Shown here piece by piece: positions 43,999 to 51,449 of a DNA stretch of 64,000 bases. This stretch comes from an uncultured Roseibium sp. (GTDB taxonomy: Bacteria > Pseudomonadota > Alphaproteobacteria > Rhizobiales > Stappiaceae). Under the pieces are notes generated by a model, which saw only the letters and a program-made list of their open reading frames with translations, did not search any database and was not told the origin of the DNA. The translations under genes were made by a program, and so were the position numbers. The stretch is taken from the NCBI RefSeq assembly GCF_963675985.1, contig NZ_OY780958.1:1860001-1924000 (forward strand), given 5' to 3'. Position 1 is the stretch's first letter. Each line of letters opens with the position of its first letter.

Positions 43999-44760
43999 TC
44001 AATACATCGCGCTGCCGCCATTGGCGCCGTAACATTGGCCCGTGACGAAACGGGCGCCGTCGCCGGCCAGATAGACGGCAAGAGCAGCGATTTCGTCGGG
44101 CTGGGCAAAACGGGCCAGCGGCGTTGCAAGGTCTTTCGCCAGGGCTTCCTGGCTCATGGTGTCGACGCTGGTCATGTCCGTGTCGACCGGCCCCGGGGCT
44201 ATGGCATTCACAAGAATAGCCGGTGCCAGTTCGCGCGCCATGGACCGGGTCAGGGACACGATGCCGCCTTTGGAGGCGCAATAGGCCGGCATGGCCTCAC
44301 GGCCGAGAAAGGCGAGATCGGAGGCCATGCTGATGATCCGTCCGGGCGCATCGGCTGTCGCCCGGCCGGCCATGAGACGAGCGGCCTCCCGCGATACCAG
44401 GAAGGCGCCTTTGAGATTGACGGCGATCACCTCGTCGAATTCAGCAGCACTGGTGTCAAGCAACGGCTTTTCACGCAGGACACCGGCATTGTTGACCAGG
44501 ATATCTAGTCCGCCAAAGGCCTGGCCGATTTCCGCGACCATGTCGCAGACATCCTGCTCTGCCGAGACATCAGCCCTGATTTCCAGCGCCTCCGGGTCGA
44601 ATTCCTTCAGGTCCACCAGGGTCAGATAGGCTTCAGGATCACCCGGATGACAAATCGCGACACGGGCTCCCTCGCGGGCGAAGGCAAGGGCGATGGCGCG
44701 GCCGATGCCACGCGATCCACCGGTAACCAGCGCCCGTTTGCCTTGAAGCGCTCCGCTCAT
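43999..44760 (-). CDS. Short-chain dehydrogenase/reductase
   Basis: A 253-residue SDR: cofactor motif TGGSRGIGRAIA near the N-terminus, NNAG at about 90, and catalytic Ser/Tyr/Lys with YCASKGG. NAD(P)-dependent oxidation or reduction of an alcohol is expected; the substrate is unknown. It overlaps the next SDR gene by four bases and lies between it and the ureohydrolase, in the creatininase-type operon. Confidence 0.88.
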   Translation of the reverse strand: MSGALQGKRALVTGGSRGIGRAIALAFAREGARVAICHPGDPEAYLTLVDLKEFDPEALEIRADVSAEQDVCDMVAEIGQAFGGLDILVNNAGVLREKPLLDTSAAEFDEVIAVNLKGAFLVSREAARLMAGRATADAPGRIISMASDLAFLGREAMPAYCASKGGIVSLTRSMARELAPAILVNAIAPGPVDTDMTSVDTMSQEALAKDLATPLARFAQPDEIAALAVYLAGDGARFVTGQCYGANGGSAMY

Positions 44761-45536
44761 ACCATGACCTCGCCGCGATCCGCATTGATCGCTTGTCCGG
44801 TAATATTGGCGGCGGCATCGGAGGCAAGGAACAGATAGAGACCTGCGACGTCGGCAGGTTCCATCAGTCCGCCGATCGCTTGCGCGGAGACGATTTCATC
44901 CAGAAGAACATCCGGCGCAGCGCCGGTCTTGTCCGCCATGGAGTGCAGCGAACGCATGGAGGCCTCGGTCTTCACCCAGCCCGGGCAGACCGCATTGACG
45001 GTGATGCCACGAGGACCCAGTTCCTTCGCCCAGGTCCGTGTCAGTCCGATCAGGGCGTGTTTGGAGGCGGTATAGGCGGAGAAGTCCGGAACGGCGGTCT
45101 TGCCCCAGATGGACGAGGTAATCACCACCCTGCCCCCGTCCGGCAACTTCGACAGGGCTTCGCGCGTGACATTGTAGGTTCCGGTCACGTTGACCGCCAT
45201 CACGCGGGCAAAGGTGTCATCGACGGCGGTATCCGGATCACCCAGTGGTGTCGGTCGTTCGAGACCGGCGTTGTTGATCAGGACGTCGATCCGCTCAAAC
45301 CCCGAAATGGCGCGGGCGACATCGCCCCGGTCGGTGATATCGCAGTGCAGCCCCCGGACGGGTGAACCGGCAAGGCCGGACAGTCTCTCCGCCGCGTCGT
45401 GGACTTCTTCGCCTTCCGCCAGAATGGAAAGCGCCGCGCCGGATCGGGCAAAGCCTTCGGCAATGCCATAGCCGATCCCCCGGCTCGCGCCTGTGACAAG
45501 GACCGTTTTTCCGGAAAAATCGAAAGCCGCCTTCAT
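44757..45536 (-). CDS. Short-chain dehydrogenase/reductase (second)
   Basis: A 259-residue SDR with TGASRGIGYGIAEG, NNAGLERPT and the catalytic YTASKHALIG. It is coupled to the other SDR by an ATGA overlap. Two SDRs in a creatininase/ureohydrolase operon suggest stepwise oxidation of a hydroxylated guanidino or lactam substrate, but this is inference. Confidence 0.88.
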   Translation of the reverse strand: MKAAFDFSGKTVLVTGASRGIGYGIAEGFARSGAALSILAEGEEVHDAAERLSGLAGSPVRGLHCDITDRGDVARAISGFERIDVLINNAGLERPTPLGDPDTAVDDTFARVMAVNVTGTYNVTREALSKLPDGGRVVITSSIWGKTAVPDFSAYTASKHALIGLTRTWAKELGPRGITVNAVCPGWVKTEASMRSLHSMADKTGAAPDVLLDEIVSAQAIGGLMEPADVAGLYLFLASDAAANITGQAINADRGEVMV

Positions 45537-45545
45537 GATCCGGTC

Positions 45546-46334
45546 CTATCCAAGTTCGTAGAATTCCCGCTTGACCGCTTTGGTGATATCGCGCCGGTAC
45601 TGGGCCGCGATCAGCGCGCCCTTTTCCGGTGACGCACCCTTGGCGGAGATCAGAGACCCTTCGGGCGCAACCCATTCCTTGCGCGGCGGCCAGACGTCAT
45701 AGCACGGCGCATCGCCGGGTGCATTGTCCGGCACGAGATCGAACCGCACCAGTTCGGGATGGAAATTCATCATCAACGAGGTTTCGAGAACCGCGGCGTG
45801 TTCCAGTTCAATTCCCGGATAACCGTCCGGGAATACCTGAGCCAACGTTTCTTCCGTCAGAAACTCCCAGTGTTGTAGGCACATGATGCGCACACCCGTG
45901 TCGCCGACCTCGCGCATCGCCAGATCGATACCCTCTGTCAGGAACCAGAGGTTCTCGTAGTTGCCGTCGAGCACACAGATGCGCCGGACGCCGTGGCGGA
46001 CCAGTTCGCGGATGATATCGCGCAGGACCGCGCTCAGGGTCGCGCCGTCCAGGCCGGTGCTGCCCGGAAAGAACGGACCTCCGGCGGACCGGGTCTGGGA
46101 TTTGTAGCCGTAGGTGACAGGAGCCGCGACGACACCGCCCACTTCCGTTGCGATTTCGCGGGCGATGGCGGACGGCAGCAGGTAGTCAACCGCCATGGGC
46201 AGATGCGGGCCGTGCTGTTCCAGCGCACCGGTCGGGATGAAAACCACCGGGTTCCGCTTCAGCGCGTCTGCATATTCCGGCCAGGTCATTTCCGACATCA
46301 TGACGGGCGTTTTCGCGGTGACTTCATTCTTCAT
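45546..46334 (-). CDS. Creatininase-family amidohydrolase with one altered metal ligand
   Basis: A 262-residue protein collinear with Pseudomonas creatininase. Metal ligands Glu39, His41, Asp50 and Glu127 are present, but the His of the family motif GHYEN (His120 in Pseudomonas) is Asn125 here (GNYEN). The codon at this position reads AAC on the minus strand. Activity on creatinine is therefore uncertain; another cyclic amide may be the substrate. It overlaps the ABC ATPase gene by one base and belongs to the NitT/TauT-type operon. Confidence 0.85.
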   Translation of the reverse strand: MKNEVTAKTPVMMSEMTWPEYADALKRNPVVFIPTGALEQHGPHLPMAVDYLLPSAIAREIATEVGGVVAAPVTYGYKSQTRSAGGPFFPGSTGLDGATLSAVLRDIIRELVRHGVRRICVLDGNYENLWFLTEGIDLAMREVGDTGVRIMCLQHWEFLTEETLAQVFPDGYPGIELEHAAVLETSLMMNFHPELVRFDLVPDNAPGDAPCYDVWPPRKEWVAPEGSLISAKGASPEKGALIAAQYRRDITKAVKREFYELG

Positions 46335-47146
46335 TATTTGGAACCTTCTTCGCGCATCAGGCGCATGATGTGGCGTTCAAGGGCGCTGTAGCCCTCAAGC
46401 GAAATGACCTTTTCCTTGTCGGCAATCCGCTCGCCCAGTTTGAATTCCGGCCTGATTTCTTCCTTCACGCGGCCCGGATGGCGCGACATGAAGACGATCT
46501 GGTCCGCGAGGAAGATCGCTTCCTCGATGTCGTGGGTGACCATGACAATGGTCGTGTCGGCGGTTTCGGCGATTTCCACCAGCAGTTCCTGCATGTGCCA
46601 GCGGGTTTCCGCGTCGAGCGCCCCGAAGGGTTCATCCATCAGCAGGAGTTCCGGATCGTTGGCGAGCGTGCGGGCAATGGCTACGCGCTGGCGCATGCCG
46701 CCGGAAAGCTGGGTCGGATAGGCATCGGCGAATTTGGTCAGACCCACCAATTCGATGAAATGATCCGCCCGTTCGCGACGCTCAGAGGCCGGGACCTGAT
46801 TGACCTTCATGCCGAACTCGACGTTCTTGCGCACGCTCAGCCAGTCGAAGGACGTGTAGGCCTGAAACACCATACCCCGGTCCCTGCCCGGCCCGTCGAT
46901 CCGCCGCCCCTCCAGGTCGAGCAAGCCCGACGTCGGTGTTTCCAGCCCCGCGATCATGCGCAGGACCGTGGATTTGCCACAGCCAGACGGCCCGAGAATG
47001 ACGCAGATGTCGTTCTTCTTGACGTCGAAGGACACACCGGAGATGGCTTCCACCGATCGGCCACGACCAAGATCAAAGGTCTTGGAGATATTCTGTAGCG
47101 ACAGGATGGTTTCGCCGGGCGCAATTGTTTCTTTAGCCTGGGCCAT
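46334..47146 (-). CDS. NitT/TauT-type ABC importer ATPase
   Basis: A 270-residue ABC ATPase with Walker A LGPSGCGKST, signature LSGGMRQR and Walker B LLMDEPFGALD, the pattern of nitrate/sulfonate/taurine importers. It energises the importer with the permease (47146-47967) and binding protein (48045-49109). The substrate is probably a small nitrogen compound processed by the creatininase, SDR and ureohydrolase products. Confidence 0.9.
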   Translation of the reverse strand: MAQAKETIAPGETILSLQNISKTFDLGRGRSVEAISGVSFDVKKNDICVILGPSGCGKSTVLRMIAGLETPTSGLLDLEGRRIDGPGRDRGMVFQAYTSFDWLSVRKNVEFGMKVNQVPASERRERADHFIELVGLTKFADAYPTQLSGGMRQRVAIARTLANDPELLLMDEPFGALDAETRWHMQELLVEIAETADTTIVMVTHDIEEAIFLADQIVFMSRHPGRVKEEIRPEFKLGERIADKEKVISLEGYSALERHIMRLMREEGSK

Positions 47147-47967
47147 CAGCGCTTCTCCTGCAGATAGGGGAACAACCAGCGATGCAGGCGGTCGAACAGC
47201 AGGTCGAAGGTTAAACCGAGCACACCGATCACGATGATGCCTGCCATGATTTCATCCGTGTGCAGGAAACGGCGTGCGCGCATCATCATCGCCCCGATCC
47301 CGGTGGTAGACGCGACGATTTCCGCAATCACCAGATAGGTCCAGGTGACCGCCAGCATCTGGCGCATGGCGACGACGATGTTGGGCAGGACGGCGGGCAA
47401 GATCACCGATCGAACGATGATGCCGCGACCCGCGCCAAGGGTCAGCGCCGTCTCGATCAGCTCATTGCGCACATTCTTGGTGTGATCCATCACCAGTGTA
47501 ATCAGAAAGAACACCACGCCGATGAAGAGCAGCGCCAGTTTTGGCGCTTCGCCAGTGCCGAACCACATCAACAGCACCGGAATGAAGGACGGTGCCGGCA
47601 GGTAGCGCCAGGCGGAAACGAAGGGATTGAAGATGGCCTCGGCCGCCGGAAAGGCGCCCATCACTACGCCGAGCGGTATGGCGACCAGCGATGCGGCGAG
47701 GAATGCCACGATCACACGACCGATACTGATGCCGACATCGGACGCAAAGCCGCGTTCGACGAAAAGCTCGTAGATGGTCATCAGCACCTTCTGCGGCGCC
47801 GGGACGAGAAGCTGGTTTACGGCACCGGATTCGGTTGCAAATAACCAAATACCGAAGAAGACAACCCAGATGCCGATTGCCGACAAGACGATCTGGACTC
47901 GCGACACGGGCTGGCGAATGGCGAAGAAAGTCCGCCGCGAGGATTTCTCTGAAACAGGATCCGGCAT
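47146..47967 (-). CDS. NitT/TauT-type ABC importer permease
   Basis: A 273-residue permease with about six membrane segments and the EAA loop ALTLGAGRGIIVRSVILPAV. Its stop overlaps the ATPase start. A hairpin at 48003-48040 separates it from the binding-protein gene upstream. Confidence 0.9.
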   Translation of the reverse strand: MPDPVSEKSSRRTFFAIRQPVSRVQIVLSAIGIWVVFFGIWLFATESGAVNQLLVPAPQKVLMTIYELFVERGFASDVGISIGRVIVAFLAASLVAIPLGVVMGAFPAAEAIFNPFVSAWRYLPAPSFIPVLLMWFGTGEAPKLALLFIGVVFFLITLVMDHTKNVRNELIETALTLGAGRGIIVRSVILPAVLPNIVVAMRQMLAVTWTYLVIAEIVASTTGIGAMMMRARRFLHTDEIMAGIIVIGVLGLTFDLLFDRLHRWLFPYLQEKR

Positions 47968-48002
47968 GATGCCCTCTGTTTTCGATCAGCGGGAGAAAGG
48001 AA

Positions 48003-48040
48003 AGGCGCGGCCCGCATGTACAGTTCTGCGTACCGCGCCT
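48003..48040 (-). other. Intercistronic hairpin after the binding-protein gene
   Basis: AGGCGCGG (48003-48010) pairs with CCGCGCCT (48033-48040). On the minus strand it follows the binding protein stop and precedes TTTCCTTTC, so it may act as a partial terminator that favours binding-protein expression. Confidence 0.55.
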
Positions 48041-48044
48041 TTTC

Positions 48045-49109
48045 TCAGTTTGCCGTGAAGGACTGCCGGTAACCGCTGGCGACCAGATCGCCCATCAGGC
48101 TGCAGTCGACGCCTTTGGCGGCATCGATCTTGTTTTCCATCAGACCCAGCTTGATCCACCAGTCATTGGTCAACGCCACCACGTCCGCCATGGATCCGTT
48201 GGTAAGGCCGAACGGCGGTTCGCCGTCGAGAACGCCGCACATACGCGCCGACTCGTCGAAGTCGAACATGTAGATGCCACCCTCGAAGCTCTTACCGTTG
48301 GTACCGATGACGTAGCCGACGTCTTCGAGGGGCCACTGAAGGTACTCCGCAATGAGTTCGTTGGTTTCCTCGGTATGGTCATGCCAATAGCCGAGACCGT
48401 CCCAACGCGCCTTCAAAATTGCCAGCGCGGCTTTGCGGTTCTTTTCGATGAAGTTCTTGTTCATGAACAGGGAGTCCATGAAAATTCCGGTTTTCAGCAT
48501 TTCCGGGTCGGCGGTGTTGACGACACTGTGTGCCCCCTTCATCGCCTCCAGGACCTTGCTGATCCAGGGCTCGTACATATAGGCCGCCGACAGATCGCCG
48601 GAGAGCATCGGCCCGACGGCCTCATCGGCATTCAGGTTCACCCACTCGACCTGATCGGGAGCGATCCCCTGGCTGTCGAGCCAGAGCCCCATCAGGAGGT
48701 GGCCGATATAGGCCTGCGGTGCGCTGACCTTCTTGCCCGGCAGATCTTCCGGCTTGACGTCCGGTGCCAGAATGATGTGGTCAACGCCGTAAGACGGGTT
48801 CAGGAAGGCCACGTTGACCACGTCCGTGCCGCTGTCGACGGTCAGCGGAATATAGTCCGCGGTGCAGCCATAGACATCGATTTGTCCTGCCGCCAATGCA
48901 GAGTGTCCGCCGAGCGGATCCTCGAAAATGGTGATGTTCATGTCGTAGTCAGGAACGAGGTTCTTTTCCTGAGCGACCTTGAGCATTGCATAGCCCGGCC
49001 AGGACACGCAGACGCCCACATTGATGGTTTCCTTCGCCTGGGCCGAAGGAATGGCGGCAGCACCGGCGATCGCCAGCGCTCCCAGGAATGATTTGAAACT
49101 GTTTTTCAT
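48045..49109 (-). CDS. NitT/TauT-type ABC importer substrate-binding protein
   Basis: A 354-residue periplasmic binding protein. ATG at 49109 (MKNSFKSFLG) lies behind CGGAG; the frame extends to 49199 but the extra 30 residues precede the signal peptide. The signal ends near AQAKE. The mature start INVGVCVSWPGYAMLKVAQE fits the family. First gene of the minus-strand operon, divergent from the TetR gene. Confidence 0.9.
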   Translation of the reverse strand: MKNSFKSFLGALAIAGAAAIPSAQAKETINVGVCVSWPGYAMLKVAQEKNLVPDYDMNITIFEDPLGGHSALAAGQIDVYGCTADYIPLTVDSGTDVVNVAFLNPSYGVDHIILAPDVKPEDLPGKKVSAPQAYIGHLLMGLWLDSQGIAPDQVEWVNLNADEAVGPMLSGDLSAAYMYEPWISKVLEAMKGAHSVVNTADPEMLKTGIFMDSLFMNKNFIEKNRKAALAILKARWDGLGYWHDHTEETNELIAEYLQWPLEDVGYVIGTNGKSFEGGIYMFDFDESARMCGVLDGEPPFGLTNGSMADVVALTNDWWIKLGLMENKIDAAKGVDCSLMGDLVASGYRQSFTAN

Positions 49110-49216
49110 GGTCACGACTCCGAAAGGTTGGTCCTTGTTGTTGTTTTGATAATTTTTAGTCACATAAAAGTTTTTTGCGCAATACATTTTTTTAGACATT
49201 CAAATTTTGAAATGCT

Positions 49217-49226
49217 AGAAATCTGA
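49217..49226. promoter_or_regulatory. AGAAATCTGA element upstream of tetR
   Basis: This 10-mer lies in the divergent region between the binding-protein gene and the TetR gene. The identical 10-mer is within the inverted repeat at 49958-49973 on the other side of the TetR gene. It may be a shared operator. Confidence 0.35.
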
Positions 49227-49258
49227 TATGCCATTCTAAAGCTGTTGGAATTCAGCCC

Positions 49259-49873
49259 ATGCCCAATTTGCGCGAACGCCAGAAAGAAAGTCGCCGCAGG
49301 AAGATCCTGCAGGCAACGCGCGAACAGTTACGCGCCAACGGCTTCGAGGCGACCACGATCGAAACGATCGCCTTGGAGGCAGAAGTATCGGCGGTGACCG
49401 TCTACAACTACTACGGTACGAAAACAGGACTGCTCCTCGCCCTGATCGCGGAAAACGACAGCATCCTTCTGGAACGCATGCAGGAGCTTCTGAAGGCGCC
49501 GCCGGAAACCATCGTCGAGACGTTTTCCGCCTTTGCCGAAATCATCCGGCAGCATGCGCTTTCGTACCTGACAAAGCCGGTCTGGCGGCAAGTGATCGCC
49601 GCCAGCATCATCGAAGGCGGGTCCCAGTTCGGCCGTAGCTATGCCCAGCTCGACAGGGAGTTGGCGCGGCAGCTGACGAAGGTTCTTGAGAAGCTGCGCG
49701 AACGCGGCTGTATCGGCCCGGACGCAAACCTCGACGTTCTCGGAGATTGCCTTTTCCAACTTCAGAACGCGCGTTTTCTGCAATTCGTTTCCTCGGACGA
49801 CATGACCAACGAGGCTGTCGACCGGTACCTGCGCGAAGATATCGAGGCCTTGTTGTCTGCCTCTCCTGACTAA
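49259..49873 (+). CDS. TetR/AcrR-family regulator
   Basis: A 204-residue regulator. The N-terminal helix-turn-helix (ATREQLRANGFEATTIETIA, then VSAVTVYNYYGTKTGLLLAL) is typical; the C-terminal ligand domain is less conserved. It is divergent from the NitT/TauT-type operon and upstream of the guanidine operon, so it could control either. A clear terminator follows at 49907-49938. Confidence 0.88.
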   Translation: MPNLRERQKESRRRKILQATREQLRANGFEATTIETIALEAEVSAVTVYNYYGTKTGLLLALIAENDSILLERMQELLKAPPETIVETFSAFAEIIRQHALSYLTKPVWRQVIAASIIEGGSQFGRSYAQLDRELARQLTKVLEKLRERGCIGPDANLDVLGDCLFQLQNARFLQFVSSDDMTNEAVDRYLREDIEALLSASPD

Positions 49874-49906
49874 GGCGCCATCGTTCGAAACCATGTCCAT
49901 TTAATT

Positions 49907-49938
49907 GGCAGCACCTTTCAGGCCGCTGCCTTTTTTTT
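49907..49938 (+). terminator. Terminator of the TetR gene
   Basis: A 6-bp stem GGCAGC/GCTGCC (49907-49912 and 49925-49930) with a 12-base loop is followed by eight T. It separates the TetR message from the guanidine operon promoter. Confidence 0.8.
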
Positions 49939-49957
49939 ATGCGCACCCAATCCAGAC

Positions 49958-49973
49958 TGTCAGAAATCTGACA
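49958..49973. promoter_or_regulatory. Inverted repeat TGTCAG-AAAT-CTGACA
   Basis: A perfect 6-bp inverted repeat 80 bases upstream of the sigma-54 -24 element, a distance usual for activator or repressor sites. It contains the AGAAATCTGA 10-mer also found at 49217-49226. Confidence 0.45.
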
Positions 49974-50052
49974 ATTGAATACGATGAACACGACGAATAA
50001 CTCATTCTTTTTCCGAGCTTTATTTAGCCGCTAAGAAAATTCCCGATCCGTT

Positions 50053-50067
50053 TGGCACGTGCCTTGC
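50053..50067 (+). promoter_or_regulatory. Sigma-54 (RpoN) promoter of the guanidine operon
   Basis: TGGCAC-N5-TTGC matches the -24/-12 consensus exactly (GG 50054-50055, GC 50066-50067). The predicted start of transcription, about 12 bases downstream of the GC, falls at the 5' end of the riboswitch P1 stem (50079). The operon therefore appears to be under sigma-54 activator control, plausibly NtrC. Confidence 0.85.
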
Positions 50068-50078
50068 GTAACGTTACT

Positions 50079-50208
50079 TGTGCAGCGCGCCTAGGGATCC
50101 GCTCTCCATCGAGAGGCTGGACCGAGAGGCGCACGCCGGACAGACGCAGGACGCCCTGCCATAGGTCCGGTGACACGGCGGGACAAAAACCCGGGAGACC
50201 ACTGCACA
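50079..50208 (+). promoter_or_regulatory. Guanidine-I (ykkC class) riboswitch aptamer
   Basis: The conserved ykkC blocks are present in order: P1 TGTGCAG (50079-50085) with CTGCACA (50202-50208); CTAGGGATCCG (50091-50101); the P2 stem CTCTC/GAGAG; GCTGGACCGAGAGG (50116-50129); ACACGG (50173-50178); and GGGACAAAAACCCGGGAGA (50180-50198). This matches the subtype 1 core that binds guanidinium. It lies 93 bases before the first gene of the operon. Subtype 2 (ppGpp, PRPP, nucleotide-type) is less likely given the genes downstream, but the by-eye subtype call should be treated as strong, not certain. Confidence 0.88.
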
Positions 50209-50235
50209 GGTTTGCGCGCGCAGACCTTCTCCCGG
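50191..50235 (+). promoter_or_regulatory. Riboswitch expression platform
   Basis: CCGGGAGA of the aptamer (50191-50198) is exactly complementary to TCTCCCGG at 50228-50235, so the two states exclude each other. Between them is a 10-bp hairpin at 50208-50227 (AGGTTTGCGC/GCGCAGACCT, one G-T pair). No long U-tract follows, so the switch may act on translation or through Rho. Confidence 0.6.
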
Positions 50236-50300
50236 ATGTGCGCAAAAACCTCGTTCAACGGCTGCGCCTACTGCGGCCCAGACAGGAGATGCGTACTGTT

Positions 50301-51371
50301 ATGATCCGGACTTTCGCCAAATCCCTTTGCCTGGCAGCAGCGGTCGCTTTGCCTCTTTCTGCCTCCTCCGCCTTCGCCGAAGTGAAAACCGATTTCAAGG
50401 TCTGCTGGTCCATCTATGCCGGCTGGATGCCCTGGGGCTACTTGCAGGAGTCCGGCATCATGAAGAAATGGGCCGACAAATACGGCATTACGGTCGAGGT
50501 GGTTCAGCTCAACGACTATATCGAGTCCATCAACCAGTACACGGCAGGTGAATTCGACGGCTGTGCCATGACCAACATGGACGCCCTTTCCATTCCCGCT
50601 GCCGGCGGTGTCGATACCAGCGTTCTGATCGCGGGCGACTATTCCAACGGCAACGACGGCCTGATCCTCAAGGAGGGCGGCGACCTTGCCTCGGTCAAGG
50701 GCCAGAACGTCAACCTGGTCGAACTCTCGGTCTCCCACTACTTCCTGGCGCGTGCGCTTGAATCCGTCGGCCTGTCCGAAAAAGACATCACGGTCGTGAA
50801 CACCTCTGACGCAGACATGGTCTCCGTCTACGGCACGCCGGAAATCACCGCGGTTGCCACGTGGAACCCGATGCTGTCTGAAATCCTCGCCAACCAGAAG
50901 GGCGAGCTCGTCTTCGACAGCTCCAAGATCCCGGGCGAGATCATCGACGCCATGATGGTCAACACAGAGACGCTCAAGGACAACCCGGCTCTCGGCAAAG
51001 CCCTGGTCGGCGCCTGGTTCGAAACGCTGTCCCTGATGGCGTCCGACACGCCGGAGGGCAAGGCGGCCCTGGAATCCATGGCCGCGGCGTCCGGCACCGA
51101 CCTTGCCGGCTACAAGGCGCAGCTTGCAGCCACCGCGCTGTTCTACACGCCGGAAAAGCTGCTTGAGTTCACCACGGACCCCAAGCTGAAGCAGACGATG
51201 AAGTTCGTTGCCGAGTTCCTCTATGACCACGGCATTCTGGGCGAAGGCGCTCCCAGCGCCGAATTCGTCGGCGTCGAATTTCCGGACGGTTCCGTCTACG
51301 GCGACGCAAACAACGTGAAGCTGCGTTTCGATAACAGCTTCGTGGAAATGGCGGCCAAAGGCGCACTCTGA
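50301..51371 (+). CDS. NitT/TauT-type ABC importer substrate-binding protein (guanidine operon)
   Basis: A 356-residue periplasmic protein; the start at 50301 is 12 bases after GGAG, while ATG at 50289 overlaps it. A signal peptide ends near SAFAE. The mature start VKTDFKVCWSIYAGWMPWGY has the aromatic pattern of this importer family. Located directly behind the guanidine riboswitch, it is a candidate guanidine or guanidino-compound receptor. The permease and ATPase genes follow after the oxygenase gene. Confidence 0.88.
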   Translation: MIRTFAKSLCLAAAVALPLSASSAFAEVKTDFKVCWSIYAGWMPWGYLQESGIMKKWADKYGITVEVVQLNDYIESINQYTAGEFDGCAMTNMDALSIPAAGGVDTSVLIAGDYSNGNDGLILKEGGDLASVKGQNVNLVELSVSHYFLARALESVGLSEKDITVVNTSDADMVSVYGTPEITAVATWNPMLSEILANQKGELVFDSSKIPGEIIDAMMVNTETLKDNPALGKALVGAWFETLSLMASDTPEGKAALESMAAASGTDLAGYKAQLAATALFYTPEKLLEFTTDPKLKQTMKFVAEFLYDHGILGEGAPSAEFVGVEFPDGSVYGDANNVKLRFDNSFVEMAAKGAL

Positions 51372-51378
51372 CCTCCCC

Positions 51379-51408
51379 GGACCTCGCATCCCTTGGGGTG
51401 CGGGGTCC
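51379..51408 (+). other. Intercistronic hairpin after the binding-protein gene
   Basis: GGACC (51379-51383) and GGTCC (51404-51408) close a stem that also pairs GCATCC with GGGTGC, between the binding-protein and oxygenase genes. It resembles the hairpins behind the other three binding-protein genes. Confidence 0.5.
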
Positions 51409-51449
51409 ACCCACTTCCGTCGAAAATCCCGTTCGAAAGCAGGCCAGCC

